From Rhodocyclales bacterium (GTDB lineage Bacteria; Pseudomonadota; Gammaproteobacteria; Burkholderiales; Rhodocyclaceae), in NCBI GenBank assembly GCA_026399475.1, contig JAPLQY010000031.1, positions 1 to 50,303 of the forward strand: a DNA stretch of 50,303 nucleotides, given 5' to 3'. Shown one piece after another: positions 1 through 8,320 of the stretch (position 1 is its first letter; each line of letters opens with the position of its first letter). A program made the translations under genes and the position numbers. The notes beneath the pieces were generated by a model. That model ran no database searches and was not told the DNA's origin. It saw only the letters and a program-made list of their open reading frames with translations.

Positions 1-2
1 CG

Positions 3-935
3 CCTCCAGTCGCCCTACGAGCTCCCTCCGGCGAGCCCGGCGCAACTCCTTCCACTTTCGATTCCTTCAGCATTCCCCAACTCCTTTTTCAGACACGATT
101 TAACCCCAAATTCGTGTCCAGAAAAATCGGGGGCGGCTCAACCTCCAAGCTGGTATTCGGGTTTGACTACAAGTACATGAACAGCCGTTGCGCCATTAAC
201 GGCAATCCAACGCGTTTTGATCCGGACCCCGTCGCTTTTGGTGTGGCTTCCTGTACACCCCATACATTCCGGCCGGTTTCTGCGACCTACAGCGGCCAGT
301 GGCAAAAGCCTAGTGAGGCCATCGATTTCAACGTAGGCGTGATACACCATTTGTTTCCGATGGGTAGCCAGTTCAGGTACAACGGCGCGGCTCCTGCTAC
401 AGCGCCCGGCGGCGAGGATCGTTACTCTGCGGCGTCCGGCTACCAGACCAAGGACCAGTTCTCGGCCCTGCGGTTTGGCGGCAGCTATTCCACCGCCATA
501 TCCGGCGAATGGCTACTGCGTGTTGCGGCAAGCGGCCAACATGCGAACAATGCGCTGCCTGCCGGCGAGCGGCTCGGCCTGGCGGGATCGAATGCGGTGC
601 GCGGGTTCCTTGAACGCGCAGTGGCCACCGATCGCGGCTATTTTGCCAATCTCGAGGTCTATTCGCCGGATATTGCGGCCAGCCTCGGCGTGACGGGAAA
701 CCTCAAGTGGCTGGTCTTCTATGACTCGGCACAGGGTTACAACCTGAACCCGACGGTCAACCAGAAAGTCAATATCGCATCGCTTGGTATCGGGTTGCGC
801 TACAACATCAAGAAAGATGTCAGCGCTCGCTTCGACATCGCGCGGGTGATGGATGGCGTCTGGCCGAATGCCGCACCAAATATCGCTCTTGACGGCGATA
901 TTCGGGGTCACTTCGGCCTCGCTTTCGGTTTCTGA
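3..935 (+). CDS. TpsB (ShlB/FhaC-type) outer-membrane translocator, C-terminal half only
   Basis: C-terminal beta-barrel half of a two-partner-secretion pore, which normally exports the adjacent TpsA across the outer membrane. The recognisable sequence begins about base 120 with SKLVFGFDYKYM. The loop-6 signature VRGF follows about 160 residues further on (SNAVRGFLER, then RGYFANLEVYSPD). The protein ends in Phe, as outer-membrane barrels do. A full TpsB is about 550 residues with a POTRA region; only about 270 family-like residues are here. The frame stays open to the window edge, but bases 3-120 do not read like TpsB in any frame and their codons look unlike the rest. The gene is therefore either cut by the window edge or truly truncated; GTG at 114 is the first possible internal start. 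tpsA starts 109 bp downstream on the same strand. Confidence 0.72.
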   Translation, partial: PPVALRAPSGEPGATPSTFDSFSIPQLLFQTRFNPKFVSRKIGGGSTSKLVFGFDYKYMNSRCAINGNPTRFDPDPVAFGVASCTPHTFRPVSATYSGQWQKPSEAIDFNVGVIHHLFPMGSQFRYNGAAPATAPGGEDRYSAASGYQTKDQFSALRFGGSYSTAISGEWLLRVAASGQHANNALPAGERLGLAGSNAVRGFLERAVATDRGYFANLEVYSPDIAASLGVTGNLKWLVFYDSAQGYNLNPTVNQKVNIASLGIGLRYNIKKDVSARFDIARVMDGVWPNAAPNIALDGDIRGHFGLAFGF

Positions 936-1044
936 GCGGAGGCATCAAAGCCGAGTCAAGTGTGAATTACTCCCTCGCAACCGGGAGGTTTTAGGGCTAT
1001 ACAGAATGAAGAGGGGGCGGTCGTTCCGCCCTTGGAGTGTTCAG
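936..1044 (+). promoter_or_regulatory. tpsB-tpsA spacer with two hairpins, one abutting the tpsA ribosome site
   Basis: Two small inverted repeats are visible. CTCCC (970-974) pairs with GGGAG (983-987) and is followed by GTTTTA, a weak terminator or attenuator shape. GGGCGG (1015-1020) pairs with CCGCCC (1026-1031) around a 5-nt loop and ends two bases before the Shine-Dalgarno GGAG (1034-1037), itself 7 nt before the tpsA ATG. The second hairpin could limit ribosome access; this is inference. No known riboswitch consensus was recognised. Confidence 0.4.
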
Positions 1045-4000
1045 ATGAGCTACAACAATCCTCCCCGCAAGCATCGTTCCCGGCTGTCCACGTCTGTTCG
1101 TCTGGGGGTGGTCGCAGTGGCCGCTTGCTTTATCGCTGCCCCTGTCCTGTCGAACCCGGTGAATCCCACCGTGGTCAATGGTGTCGCCAGCTTCAATCAG
1201 GTCGCCAACGTACTGACGGTGACCAACAGCAACGGCGCCATCATCAACTGGGACAAGTTCTCGATCAAGGCCGGCGAGACCACCCGTTTTGATCAGCCTT
1301 CAGCCTCCAGCATGGTCATGAACCGGGTGCTGAGCGACCCGACGGCGATCTACGGCACCCTGAGTTCCAATGGCCGCGTCTGGCTGGTCAACCCGGCCGG
1401 CATTCTGGTCGGCCCCGGTGGTCGCGTAGACACCGCTGGCTTTGTCGCCAGTACGCTCGCTATCCGCAATGAAGACTTCCTCGCCGGTCGCCATCTTTTC
1501 ATCAATGACGGCAGCGCGAAAAACGTCATCAATCAGGGGGAAATCAAGACCCCTGCCGGCGGCAGCGTTTATCTGGTCGGCAGCAACGTCAGCAACGAAG
1601 GTATCATCATCACGCCCAAGGGCGAAACCATCCTCGCCGCCGGCGCCACCGTCAGCCTGATAGACAGCGCCACCCCGGGGGTCAAGGTCGACATCACCGG
1701 TGCCGCAGGGAATACCACCAACCTCGGCACGATCACCGCAGAAGCCGGCCGCATCGGCATCGCCGGCGTCATCGTCAGGAACAGCGGCACGCTCAATGCC
1801 AGCAGCGTCGTCAGCGAAGGCGGACGGGTTTTCCTCAAGGCCAGCCAGGACGCTTATGTCGATGGCAATGGTCGCATCGTAACGACGGGCACCAAGGGCG
1901 GCAGCGTCGAAGTCCTCGGCAATCGCGTCGCGGTGACGGACAACGCCGAGATCGATGCCAGCGGCACCAGCGGTGGCGGCCGGATCATGGTCGGCGGCGA
2001 CTATCAGGGCAAGAATCCGGATATCCAGAACGCCAGCGTCAGCTACTTCGGTGCCAACGCCAGTCTCAAGGCCGATGCCACGGAAGTCGGCGATGGCGGT
2101 ACGGTGGTTGTCTGGTCTGATGACACGACGCGGGCTTACGGCAACATCTCCGCCAGGGGCGGCGCCAACGGCGGCAACGGCGGATCCGTCGAGGTCTCCG
2201 GACACAATTACCTGGACTTCCAGGGGCGGGTGGATACCCGTGCGCCGAGCGGGCAAGCTGGAACACTGCTGCTCGATCCGGCAGATATCATCATCTGGAA
2301 TGGCCCGGATGCCCAGTATGGCGGCGGGTTTGCCGGCGGTGTTTTCAGCGGTCCGACAAGCCCCGCAACCCTCAGCTGGAGCACGCTGACGACGCAACTG
2401 GGCTTGGGCAGCTTGGTAATCACTACGACGGGTTCCGGTGGGTCCGGCGATATCACAATCAATTCGGCTCCTGCCGGGGGGGTGAGCATCCCCATCAGCC
2501 ACACCGATACAGGCGGCACGTGGTCGAACCCCTGGAATGGAGTCGGTTTCAGCAGCAGCAACAACCTCTCGCTGCTGGCCAACCGCGGCGTCAACATTAA
2601 CGCCGCTTTCGGCAATGCCGGCAGCGGTGCCATCACCATCATGGCGGGCTGGAACGGTGCCAGCACCTCGGCCCCGGCACTGGTCAGCAGCTACACAGCG
2701 GGCCAGAACATCAGAATCAACAGCGGCGGCGGCATCGTTTCCAAGGGTGCGGTAACCCTGAAGGCGGCCGACACGCTCTTTATTGCCGGCGGTCCGTTCA
2801 ACGCCGGCATCGACATGGACAGCGGCGCCCTTACGGTCGCGGCAAACAGGATAGTCCTGGCTGCCGGCGCCACCAGCTATTCGCAAGCCCGCATTGCCAG
2901 CAATGGCAGCCAATCATTCACGGTCGGCCGTGACACCGTCTACGGGAGTTCCGGCGGTGTGTTCCTGGCTGGAAGCAACACGGCAGGCGTATACGGCGGC
3001 CAGGCCGCGATCGAGAAATTTGGCAGCTCGGGCGGGCAAACCTTCGATTTCCTGAATGGCTCCAAGCTGCAGCTCCAGGCCGGTAGCGGCGACGGCATGG
3101 TGCCCACCGGGCAATGGAGCGGCGATTGTTACGGCGGGGGCTGCAGTGGCAATTCGGTAAGCATCCGCAATTTCGGTGCCGGCGGCCAGACTTTCACCTT
3201 CTCGGGTACGGGCGGTTCGATTACCCTTTACGGCGGCACTGCCGGTACCGACAACTATGCCAACATCAACAGCCATGCCGGCAACCAGACCATCAATGGC
3301 AATGCCGATATCGTTCTCGTAGGCGGCAGCGGTGGCGCGATGAACCATGAAAACAGCGCCGACATAACGCTGGGCGAGGGCAATACCACCGGCACCCAGA
3401 CCGTCAACGCCAAGAGCATCGCCATCATGGGCGGCGGTTCCAGTAGCTTTGGCGGGGCCGGTTTCGGGACCGAGAATGGACGAAGCCAGACCTTCAACGT
3501 TGCGGGCAACCTGACGATGACCGGTGGCGATTCGAATAGCGGCGATTTCAAAGCCACGCCGGCCTATATCGGCAGCGAATATGGCGGCGGCACGATCAGC
3601 CTGCAGGTGGGTGGCAACATCGTTCTCAACGGCGGCAGCGGCATGGCGGGCGGCGTTCTGATCGGCAGCCTGACCAACTTGGGTGGCCCCACGACCGTCA
3701 ATGTCTTGGCTGTCAATAACATCACCACCACGGCGAACACCGGCGGTATCTGGCTGGGGGTCAAGAATCCGACGGGAGCGAGCGGCGGCAATCTGCTCAT
3801 GATCGCCGGCTGGGATCCGGCAACCGTGGCTTCGCCTGCAACGACCGGTACCACGGGCTCCGTTAGCGGTACCGGAGATTTGCACGTCGGCGCTGCCGCA
3901 TTTACGGTACGGGCCGCCGACAGCATCACCCTCGGCAACGTCATCGCGAATGTCAGTGCGCCGGGCGCCTCGGGCGGCACTGTCGACCTCAAGGCGGTCA

Positions 4001-7000
4001 ACGGCACGCTGACTGTCGATTCGATCAGCGCGCGCGGCGGGGCGGCCAGCGCTCCCGGTGCTACCGGCGGTGCCGGCGGCACCGTCACCCTGTGGTCGAA
4101 GAATCTGCTGACTGTCGGGGCCGGCGGCGTCAATGCGAACGGCGGCGTGGGCGGCGATGGTGGCGAAGGTGGCGGCCCGGGCGGCACAGGGGGCAAAGGC
4201 GGTGACGTCAAAATATCGTCTCTTGCCGGCAACGTCCTGGTCAATGGCAATATTTCTGCCTATGGCGGCACGGGCGGCATGGGTGGCATGGGTTCCAGCG
4301 CCTACGACTACGGTTCAGTCTTCGGCGTGGGCGGCGCCGGCAGCCATGGCGGCACCGGTGGTGCGGGCGGCACCATCACGCTGGAAGCCAAGGCAAGCGG
4401 CGGCGGCATCGTGCAGGGCAGCAGTGTCTTCCTGAATGCGGAAGGCGGCAGGGGCGGTCAGGGTGGCCAGGGCGGTACCGGCATCGGCTACTACGATGAA
4501 TCATTGTCGGGCGGCAATGGCCGGGGTGGCCAGGGCGGTATCGGCGGCCAGGGCGGTGTTGGCGGCAGCATCAAGCTGACGGCTGACGCGCTGCAGATCG
4601 GCAATGGCCAGTTGAGCGCCAGCGGCGGCATCGGTGGCCAGGGTGGCACCGGCGGTTCAGGTGTCGGCGATGGCTACTGGGGCAATAGCGGCGGCATGGG
4701 CTACGGCGGCACTGGTGGCCTCGGCGGAACCGGTGGTCTTGGCGGGGACCTCACCCTGGTCAGCGGGATCGGCGGCATTTCCGTAGCCGGCGGCCAACTG
4801 GCTGCCCGCGGCGGCGACGGCGGCAGTGGCGGCGGGGGCGGTTCCGGTTCCGGCTACGGCTATGTCGACGAAACCGAGAGCTATGAAAATAACGGCCGCG
4901 GCTACTCAGGGTCTTCCGGTACCGGCGGCAACGGCGGCAACGCTGCCACGAAATCAGTCTCCTTGCTCGCGAGCGGCAGCATCTCTTTCACCGGACCCAG
5001 CATCGCTACTTTCGGCGGCTCGGGCGGTCTCAACGAAACCAGCGGTGGCGACGTAGTCATCGTGGCGGGTTGGAATGGAAACACAGCGTCGCCGGCGACG
5101 ACCGGGACGACCGGATACATTACCGGCGGCGGAGAAGCCTTTGTGACCGGCGGCGGCGCATTCAAGGCCTGGGCCGCCGAGTACGTCAGCATTCTCGGCA
5201 GCATCAACACGAACGGCTGGGCAGGCTCCAAGGGTGGCGATGTAGATCTGAAGGCGGTCAACGGTACGCTGGAGATTGGTTCAGTCAGCGCCCACGGAGG
5301 ATCGGGTACCAGCACAGGGCATACCGGACGTAGCGGCGGTAAAGTCACCCTGTGGTCCGCGGGGCCTCTGACCGTGGGCGGCATTAATGCCACCGGCGGC
5401 GACGGCTACAGCCCCGAGTCGGGAACCGGCGGTACCGGCGGCACAGGCGGCGAAGTCAAGATCACGTCCGCGGCTGGCAACATCGCGATCAATGGCAGCA
5501 TTTATGCTGACGGTGGCGCAGGCGGTCTTGGCGGCTACGGCGGCCCCGGCATCGGCCATGGCGCAGTCTTCGGCCAGGGTAGCGCAGGCGGCCAAGGCGG
5601 CGCGGGCGGCGCGGGCGGCAGCATCACGCTGGAAGCCAGGGGAATCAGCGGCAGCATCGTGTTGGGCAGCGCGGTAGAGCTGATCGCCGACGGTGGCGGC
5701 GGCGGCATGGGCGGCATGGGCGGCAACGGTACCGGCTACGGCACCAGCACGGCTGCGGGTACCGGCACCGGTGGTCGCGGCGGTGATGGCGGCAGCGGTG
5801 GCGATGGCGGCAGCATTCTTCTGGTCGCCAACGTTTCGGGTGACGCAATACAGCTCAGCAGCGCCCAGTTGCGCGCCAACGGCGGCAACAGCGGCTCAGG
5901 GGGTTCCGGCGGTCAAGGCGCGGGCTACGCTTACTACGATGGCGACGCCTATATCGGTACCGGCATCGGGACTGGCGGCATCGGCGGCACGGGCGGCACG
6001 GGCGGCGGCGGCGGCTTTATCGGGCTGGAAAGCGGTATCGGCAACATCACCATGAGCCGCGCACTGACGGCCTACGGTGGCATGGGGCAGATGGGTGGCA
6101 GCGGAGGATTTGGCAATAGCTACGGGTCTACCCCTTCCAACGTTCAAAGTATCTCCGGACTCTCGGGTGGAGCCGGCAGCGGTGGCGTGATCTCGGTCTA
6201 CAACGGCGCCGACTTGGACTTGACTGTTGCCGGCCATCTATACAATGCCGGAATCGGCGGGGATATCTTCGTTACCTCCGGCCGCGGCATCAGCGGCGTC
6301 ACGACGGCTCCCTTCCTGGGTTCGCCAGGCAGCATCATCCTCACCGCGCAGTACGGCGGCATGAGTTTCGCCGGCGGATTGTCGAAACCGGCAAGTGACA
6401 TCAGCCTCATCGCATCCGGACTCGTGAATGTCAGTCAGGTGGTGTACGGGGGAAGCGTCACGGTTTCCGGCGCGACTGTGGACATCAATGGTGCGGGCAG
6501 TGTCCGTGCCGTGAATGACGCGATCGTGATCGGGTCGGAAATAAAGGTCGCTGCGGGCGGCAACAGGATCAGAGGCGCTGATGTATTGCTCCGGGGCAAA
6601 GCGCTGGAAACAGGAAACTTGAGTCTGTACGGTGGAGTTGTGGCCTCGGCCTACGGCGGCCAACTGGAATTCAGTCTCGGCAATGTGACGGGCTATGGCG
6701 GCAGTCTTGTCGCGGCTAGTCCGGCCAGCGACATCACCGGCTTCGTCTCGGGCAATATCACATTGGACAACCACGCGTATTTCCATGCCGGACGTGACAT
6801 TAAACTTACCCTGAAGGGTAAGGATTCAACCCTTGCGATGAAAAATGGGGGTTACGTTCTCGCTGGTATTCCGCTGACCATTCATCTCGACTTCAAGGCT
6901 CGCGCCAGTGGTGGCGTGGTGACCGACGGTTCACCCGGCAGCGGCCTGTTCGTGGTCGTGGACGGCAACAAAGTCACGGCGACCAAGGACAATGGGCTGG

Positions 7001-7380
7001 ATCTGGACTACCCTCCGGTCACGGCCGCTGTAGATCCCTGCGTCACCAATCCGACTCTGTGCAAGACCGCGGAACCGGACAAGACCCCGACGGATGACAA
7101 AGCACCGCCACCGCCCGAAAACACCAAGACCGATCCGACGAAACCACCGGCCGACTTGAGCAAGACGACGGGTGGTACGGAAGGCACCTTCGGCGGCGAC
7201 GACAAGCAGGCAGACACGAAGAGGGACGAGGGTGCGACCGCATCGTCCGACAAGAACGGGAAGAAGGACGAGAAGGACGAGAAAGACGAGAAGGAAAAGA
7301 AGGACAAGAAGTCGGACCAAGCCAAGGACGAGAAAAAAGATGAAAAACCAGCCCAGAAAAAAGTCGCCCAGTGCTCGTAA
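1045..7380 (+). CDS. TpsA exoprotein, filamentous-haemagglutinin N-terminal domain, glycine-rich repeats
   Basis: Large secreted adhesin-like protein of about 2111 residues. ATG 1045 was chosen because GGAG lies 7 nt upstream and it gives a signal peptide (basic start, then GVVAVAACFIAAPVLS). Starts further upstream would overlap tpsB without a signal. Next comes the TPS domain with NPVNPTVVNGVASF and the hallmark VNPAGILVGPGGRVDTAGF at about residues 116-134, the family's NPNG region. The body is beta-helix-like and Ser/Thr/Gly/Asn-rich. Residues about 1000-1700 are dominated by GGxGG runs arranged in two homologous modules of about 1.2 kb (roughly 3781-5036 and 5041-6170). The C-terminus has a CVTNPTLC cysteine pair, a proline-rich linker and a long Lys/Asp/Glu tail ending QCS. 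Its likely exporter is the adjacent TpsB, if that gene is intact. Adhesion or biofilm function is inferred from the family. Confidence 0.88.
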   Translation: MSYNNPPRKHRSRLSTSVRLGVVAVAACFIAAPVLSNPVNPTVVNGVASFNQVANVLTVTNSNGAIINWDKFSIKAGETTRFDQPSASSMVMNRVLSDPTAIYGTLSSNGRVWLVNPAGILVGPGGRVDTAGFVASTLAIRNEDFLAGRHLFINDGSAKNVINQGEIKTPAGGSVYLVGSNVSNEGIIITPKGETILAAGATVSLIDSATPGVKVDITGAAGNTTNLGTITAEAGRIGIAGVIVRNSGTLNASSVVSEGGRVFLKASQDAYVDGNGRIVTTGTKGGSVEVLGNRVAVTDNAEIDASGTSGGGRIMVGGDYQGKNPDIQNASVSYFGANASLKADATEVGDGGTVVVWSDDTTRAYGNISARGGANGGNGGSVEVSGHNYLDFQGRVDTRAPSGQAGTLLLDPADIIIWNGPDAQYGGGFAGGVFSGPTSPATLSWSTLTTQLGLGSLVITTTGSGGSGDITINSAPAGGVSIPISHTDTGGTWSNPWNGVGFSSSNNLSLLANRGVNINAAFGNAGSGAITIMAGWNGASTSAPALVSSYTAGQNIRINSGGGIVSKGAVTLKAADTLFIAGGPFNAGIDMDSGALTVAANRIVLAAGATSYSQARIASNGSQSFTVGRDTVYGSSGGVFLAGSNTAGVYGGQAAIEKFGSSGGQTFDFLNGSKLQLQAGSGDGMVPTGQWSGDCYGGGCSGNSVSIRNFGAGGQTFTFSGTGGSITLYGGTAGTDNYANINSHAGNQTINGNADIVLVGGSGGAMNHENSADITLGEGNTTGTQTVNAKSIAIMGGGSSSFGGAGFGTENGRSQTFNVAGNLTMTGGDSNSGDFKATPAYIGSEYGGGTISLQVGGNIVLNGGSGMAGGVLIGSLTNLGGPTTVNVLAVNNITTTANTGGIWLGVKNPTGASGGNLLMIAGWDPATVASPATTGTTGSVSGTGDLHVGAAAFTVRAADSITLGNVIANVSAPGASGGTVDLKAVNGTLTVDSISARGGAASAPGATGGAGGTVTLWSKNLLTVGAGGVNANGGVGGDGGEGGGPGGTGGKGGDVKISSLAGNVLVNGNISAYGGTGGMGGMGSSAYDYGSVFGVGGAGSHGGTGGAGGTITLEAKASGGGIVQGSSVFLNAEGGRGGQGGQGGTGIGYYDESLSGGNGRGGQGGIGGQGGVGGSIKLTADALQIGNGQLSASGGIGGQGGTGGSGVGDGYWGNSGGMGYGGTGGLGGTGGLGGDLTLVSGIGGISVAGGQLAARGGDGGSGGGGGSGSGYGYVDETESYENNGRGYSGSSGTGGNGGNAATKSVSLLASGSISFTGPSIATFGGSGGLNETSGGDVVIVAGWNGNTASPATTGTTGYITGGGEAFVTGGGAFKAWAAEYVSILGSINTNGWAGSKGGDVDLKAVNGTLEIGSVSAHGGSGTSTGHTGRSGGKVTLWSAGPLTVGGINATGGDGYSPESGTGGTGGTGGEVKITSAAGNIAINGSIYADGGAGGLGGYGGPGIGHGAVFGQGSAGGQGGAGGAGGSITLEARGISGSIVLGSAVELIADGGGGGMGGMGGNGTGYGTSTAAGTGTGGRGGDGGSGGDGGSILLVANVSGDAIQLSSAQLRANGGNSGSGGSGGQGAGYAYYDGDAYIGTGIGTGGIGGTGGTGGGGGFIGLESGIGNITMSRALTAYGGMGQMGGSGGFGNSYGSTPSNVQSISGLSGGAGSGGVISVYNGADLDLTVAGHLYNAGIGGDIFVTSGRGISGVTTAPFLGSPGSIILTAQYGGMSFAGGLSKPASDISLIASGLVNVSQVVYGGSVTVSGATVDINGAGSVRAVNDAIVIGSEIKVAAGGNRIRGADVLLRGKALETGNLSLYGGVVASAYGGQLEFSLGNVTGYGGSLVAASPASDITGFVSGNITLDNHAYFHAGRDIKLTLKGKDSTLAMKNGGYVLAGIPLTIHLDFKARASGGVVTDGSPGSGLFVVVDGNKVTATKDNGLDLDYPPVTAAVDPCVTNPTLCKTAEPDKTPTDDKAPPPPENTKTDPTKPPADLSKTTGGTEGTFGGDDKQADTKRDEGATASSDKNGKKDEKDEKDEKEKKDKKSDQAKDEKKDEKPAQKKVAQCS
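3781..6170 (+). repeat. Two tandem homologous modules inside tpsA
   Basis: Module 1 (about 3781-5036) and module 2 (about 5041-6170) share landmarks in the same order: an IAGW or VAGW start, SPATTGTTG, VDLKAVNGTL, VTLWS, a GGTGG run with VKI, a glycine run with GSVFG or GAVFG, ITLEA, a second glycine run ending GIGYYDE or GAGYAYYDG, then a GIGxI strand. A shorter relative of the start (IMAGWNG) lies near 2640. Boundaries are approximate because they were read by eye from the translation. Confidence 0.7.
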
Positions 7381-8107
7381 GCCTCTAGCGGGATTAAGGC
7401 GGGCGGCGTCCGCAGCGCTGGTGGCCAGCCTTGTCTGGATCCCGGTCGCGGACGCCGCCACGGCGGGCCAGATCACGCACCTGTCGGGTACGCTGTCGGC
7501 CAAGCGGGCGGATGGCACGAGCAAACTGCTTTCCGTCAAGTCCGATATCCTTGAGGGCGACACCATCAGCACCGAGACCGAGACTTACGCCCGGATCAAG
7601 TTTGCCGATGGTGGTGAAGTAGTGATGCGCCCTGGCACCCAGCTGAAGATCGAGAACTACACCTACAGCGCGGCCAAGCCCGAGAGTGACAACATCGTCA
7701 TGAGCATGTTCAAGGGTGGCCTGCGTGCCGTGACGGGCCTGGTCGGCAAGCGCAACCGGGAAAAAGTCAGCTTCCAGACCGAGACGGCAACCATCGGCAT
7801 TCGCGGTACGCACTTTGGCGCCCTGCTGTGCCAGAACGATTGCGGTGGCGTGCCTACCACCGGCGGCAAGCCACCACCCAATGGCTTGCATGTGGATGTA
7901 ACCAACGGCGCGATCACCCTGAGCAACAGGGCGGGTACGGTACAGATCAATGCGGGGCAGTTCGGTTTTGTCGCCAACTCCAACACCGCCCCGATCCCTG
8001 TGCCGCCACAACAGGGCATTCAGGTGACGATGCCGACTTCGATTTCGCAGAACAAGGGTGGCGGCAAGGGCATCGGCAAGGGTGACGATGCCGAGTGCAA
8101 GATGTGA
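7340..8107 (+). CDS. FecR-domain exported protein overlapping the tpsA end
   Basis: Predicted periplasmic or surface protein of 255 residues. ATG 7340 lies inside the Lys-rich tail of tpsA, a 41-nt overlap in another frame, after a purine-rich stretch that can act as ribosome site, so translation is probably coupled to tpsA. It gives a signal peptide (basic N-terminus, then ASAALVASLVWIPVADA). The FecR-like region spans residues about 61-157, with SDILEGDTISTETETYARIK, a MRPGT turn and GIRGTHF at 153-159. A CQNDC pair follows at 164-168, then a Gly/Lys-rich tail. This is the stand-alone FecR-domain type, without the membrane anchor of iron-signalling FecR and without a sigma-factor gene nearby. 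A role in holding or maturing TpsA is inference from position only. Confidence 0.8.
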   Translation: MKNQPRKKSPSARKPLAGLRRAASAALVASLVWIPVADAATAGQITHLSGTLSAKRADGTSKLLSVKSDILEGDTISTETETYARIKFADGGEVVMRPGTQLKIENYTYSAAKPESDNIVMSMFKGGLRAVTGLVGKRNREKVSFQTETATIGIRGTHFGALLCQNDCGGVPTTGGKPPPNGLHVDVTNGAITLSNRAGTVQINAGQFGFVANSNTAPIPVPPQQGIQVTMPTSISQNKGGGKGIGKGDDAECKM

Positions 8108-8133
8108 CCTGCCCGCGAAGCGGAATCCCAGGT
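8107..8133 (+). repeat. Small two-stem hairpin repeat, copy 1
   Basis: Outer stem ACCTG/CAGGT encloses an inner stem CCGCGAAGCGG (cGAAg loop) and an unpaired AATCC. The first A is the last base of the FecR stop codon. It belongs with copies at 8194-8220, 26802-26828 and 42224-42250. Relative to those, inner pair C-G is replaced by G-C, a compensatory change. Confidence 0.6.
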
Positions 8134-8193
8134 CCGCAAAGCGCCTGCCCGCGTCCGAGTCGATACCGTCCCTACGGGACATAAAGCGGAATT

Positions 8194-8220
8194 GACGGCC
8201 CCCGAAGGGGAATCCCCGTC
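8194..8220 (+). repeat. Small two-stem hairpin repeat, copy 2
   Basis: Outer stem GACGG/CCGTC encloses inner stem CCCCGAAGGGG plus unpaired AATCC. The inner 17 bases equal those of the copy at 26802-26828 while the outer stem differs and still pairs. The surrounding 8134-8269 also holds a GTCCC/GGGAC hairpin (8168-8180) and no convincing gene. Confidence 0.6.
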
Positions 8221-8269
8221 ACCCAGAGCGGAGGCCCGTAAAGCGAGGCCTAATTGATTTTGTAGGGAT

Positions 8270-8307
8270 AACGCCGGCCGGTCGTGTGACAGTCGGGCGT
8301 TTTTGTT
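8270..8307 (+). terminator. Candidate rho-independent terminator of the tpsA-fecR unit
   Basis: AACGCC (8270-8275) pairs with GGCGTT (8296-8301) and the T-run TTTTTGTTT follows. The loop of about 20 nt can pair a little further. It sits between the FecR-domain gene on the plus strand and the convergent AhpD-like gene, where a terminator is expected. Confidence 0.5.
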
Positions 8308-8320
8308 TGCAGCTTCAGAT

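Noticed and set aside
936..1044. Cyclic-di-GMP riboswitch ahead of tpsA
   Set aside because: An adhesin leader is a plausible place, but the conserved GEMM core sequences are absent and the leader is too short.
1300..2913. Open frame of 537 codons antisense to tpsA
   Set aside because: Low-complexity Ala/Gly/Asp product with no family features; a by-product of GC-rich repeats in tpsA, which has clear domains.
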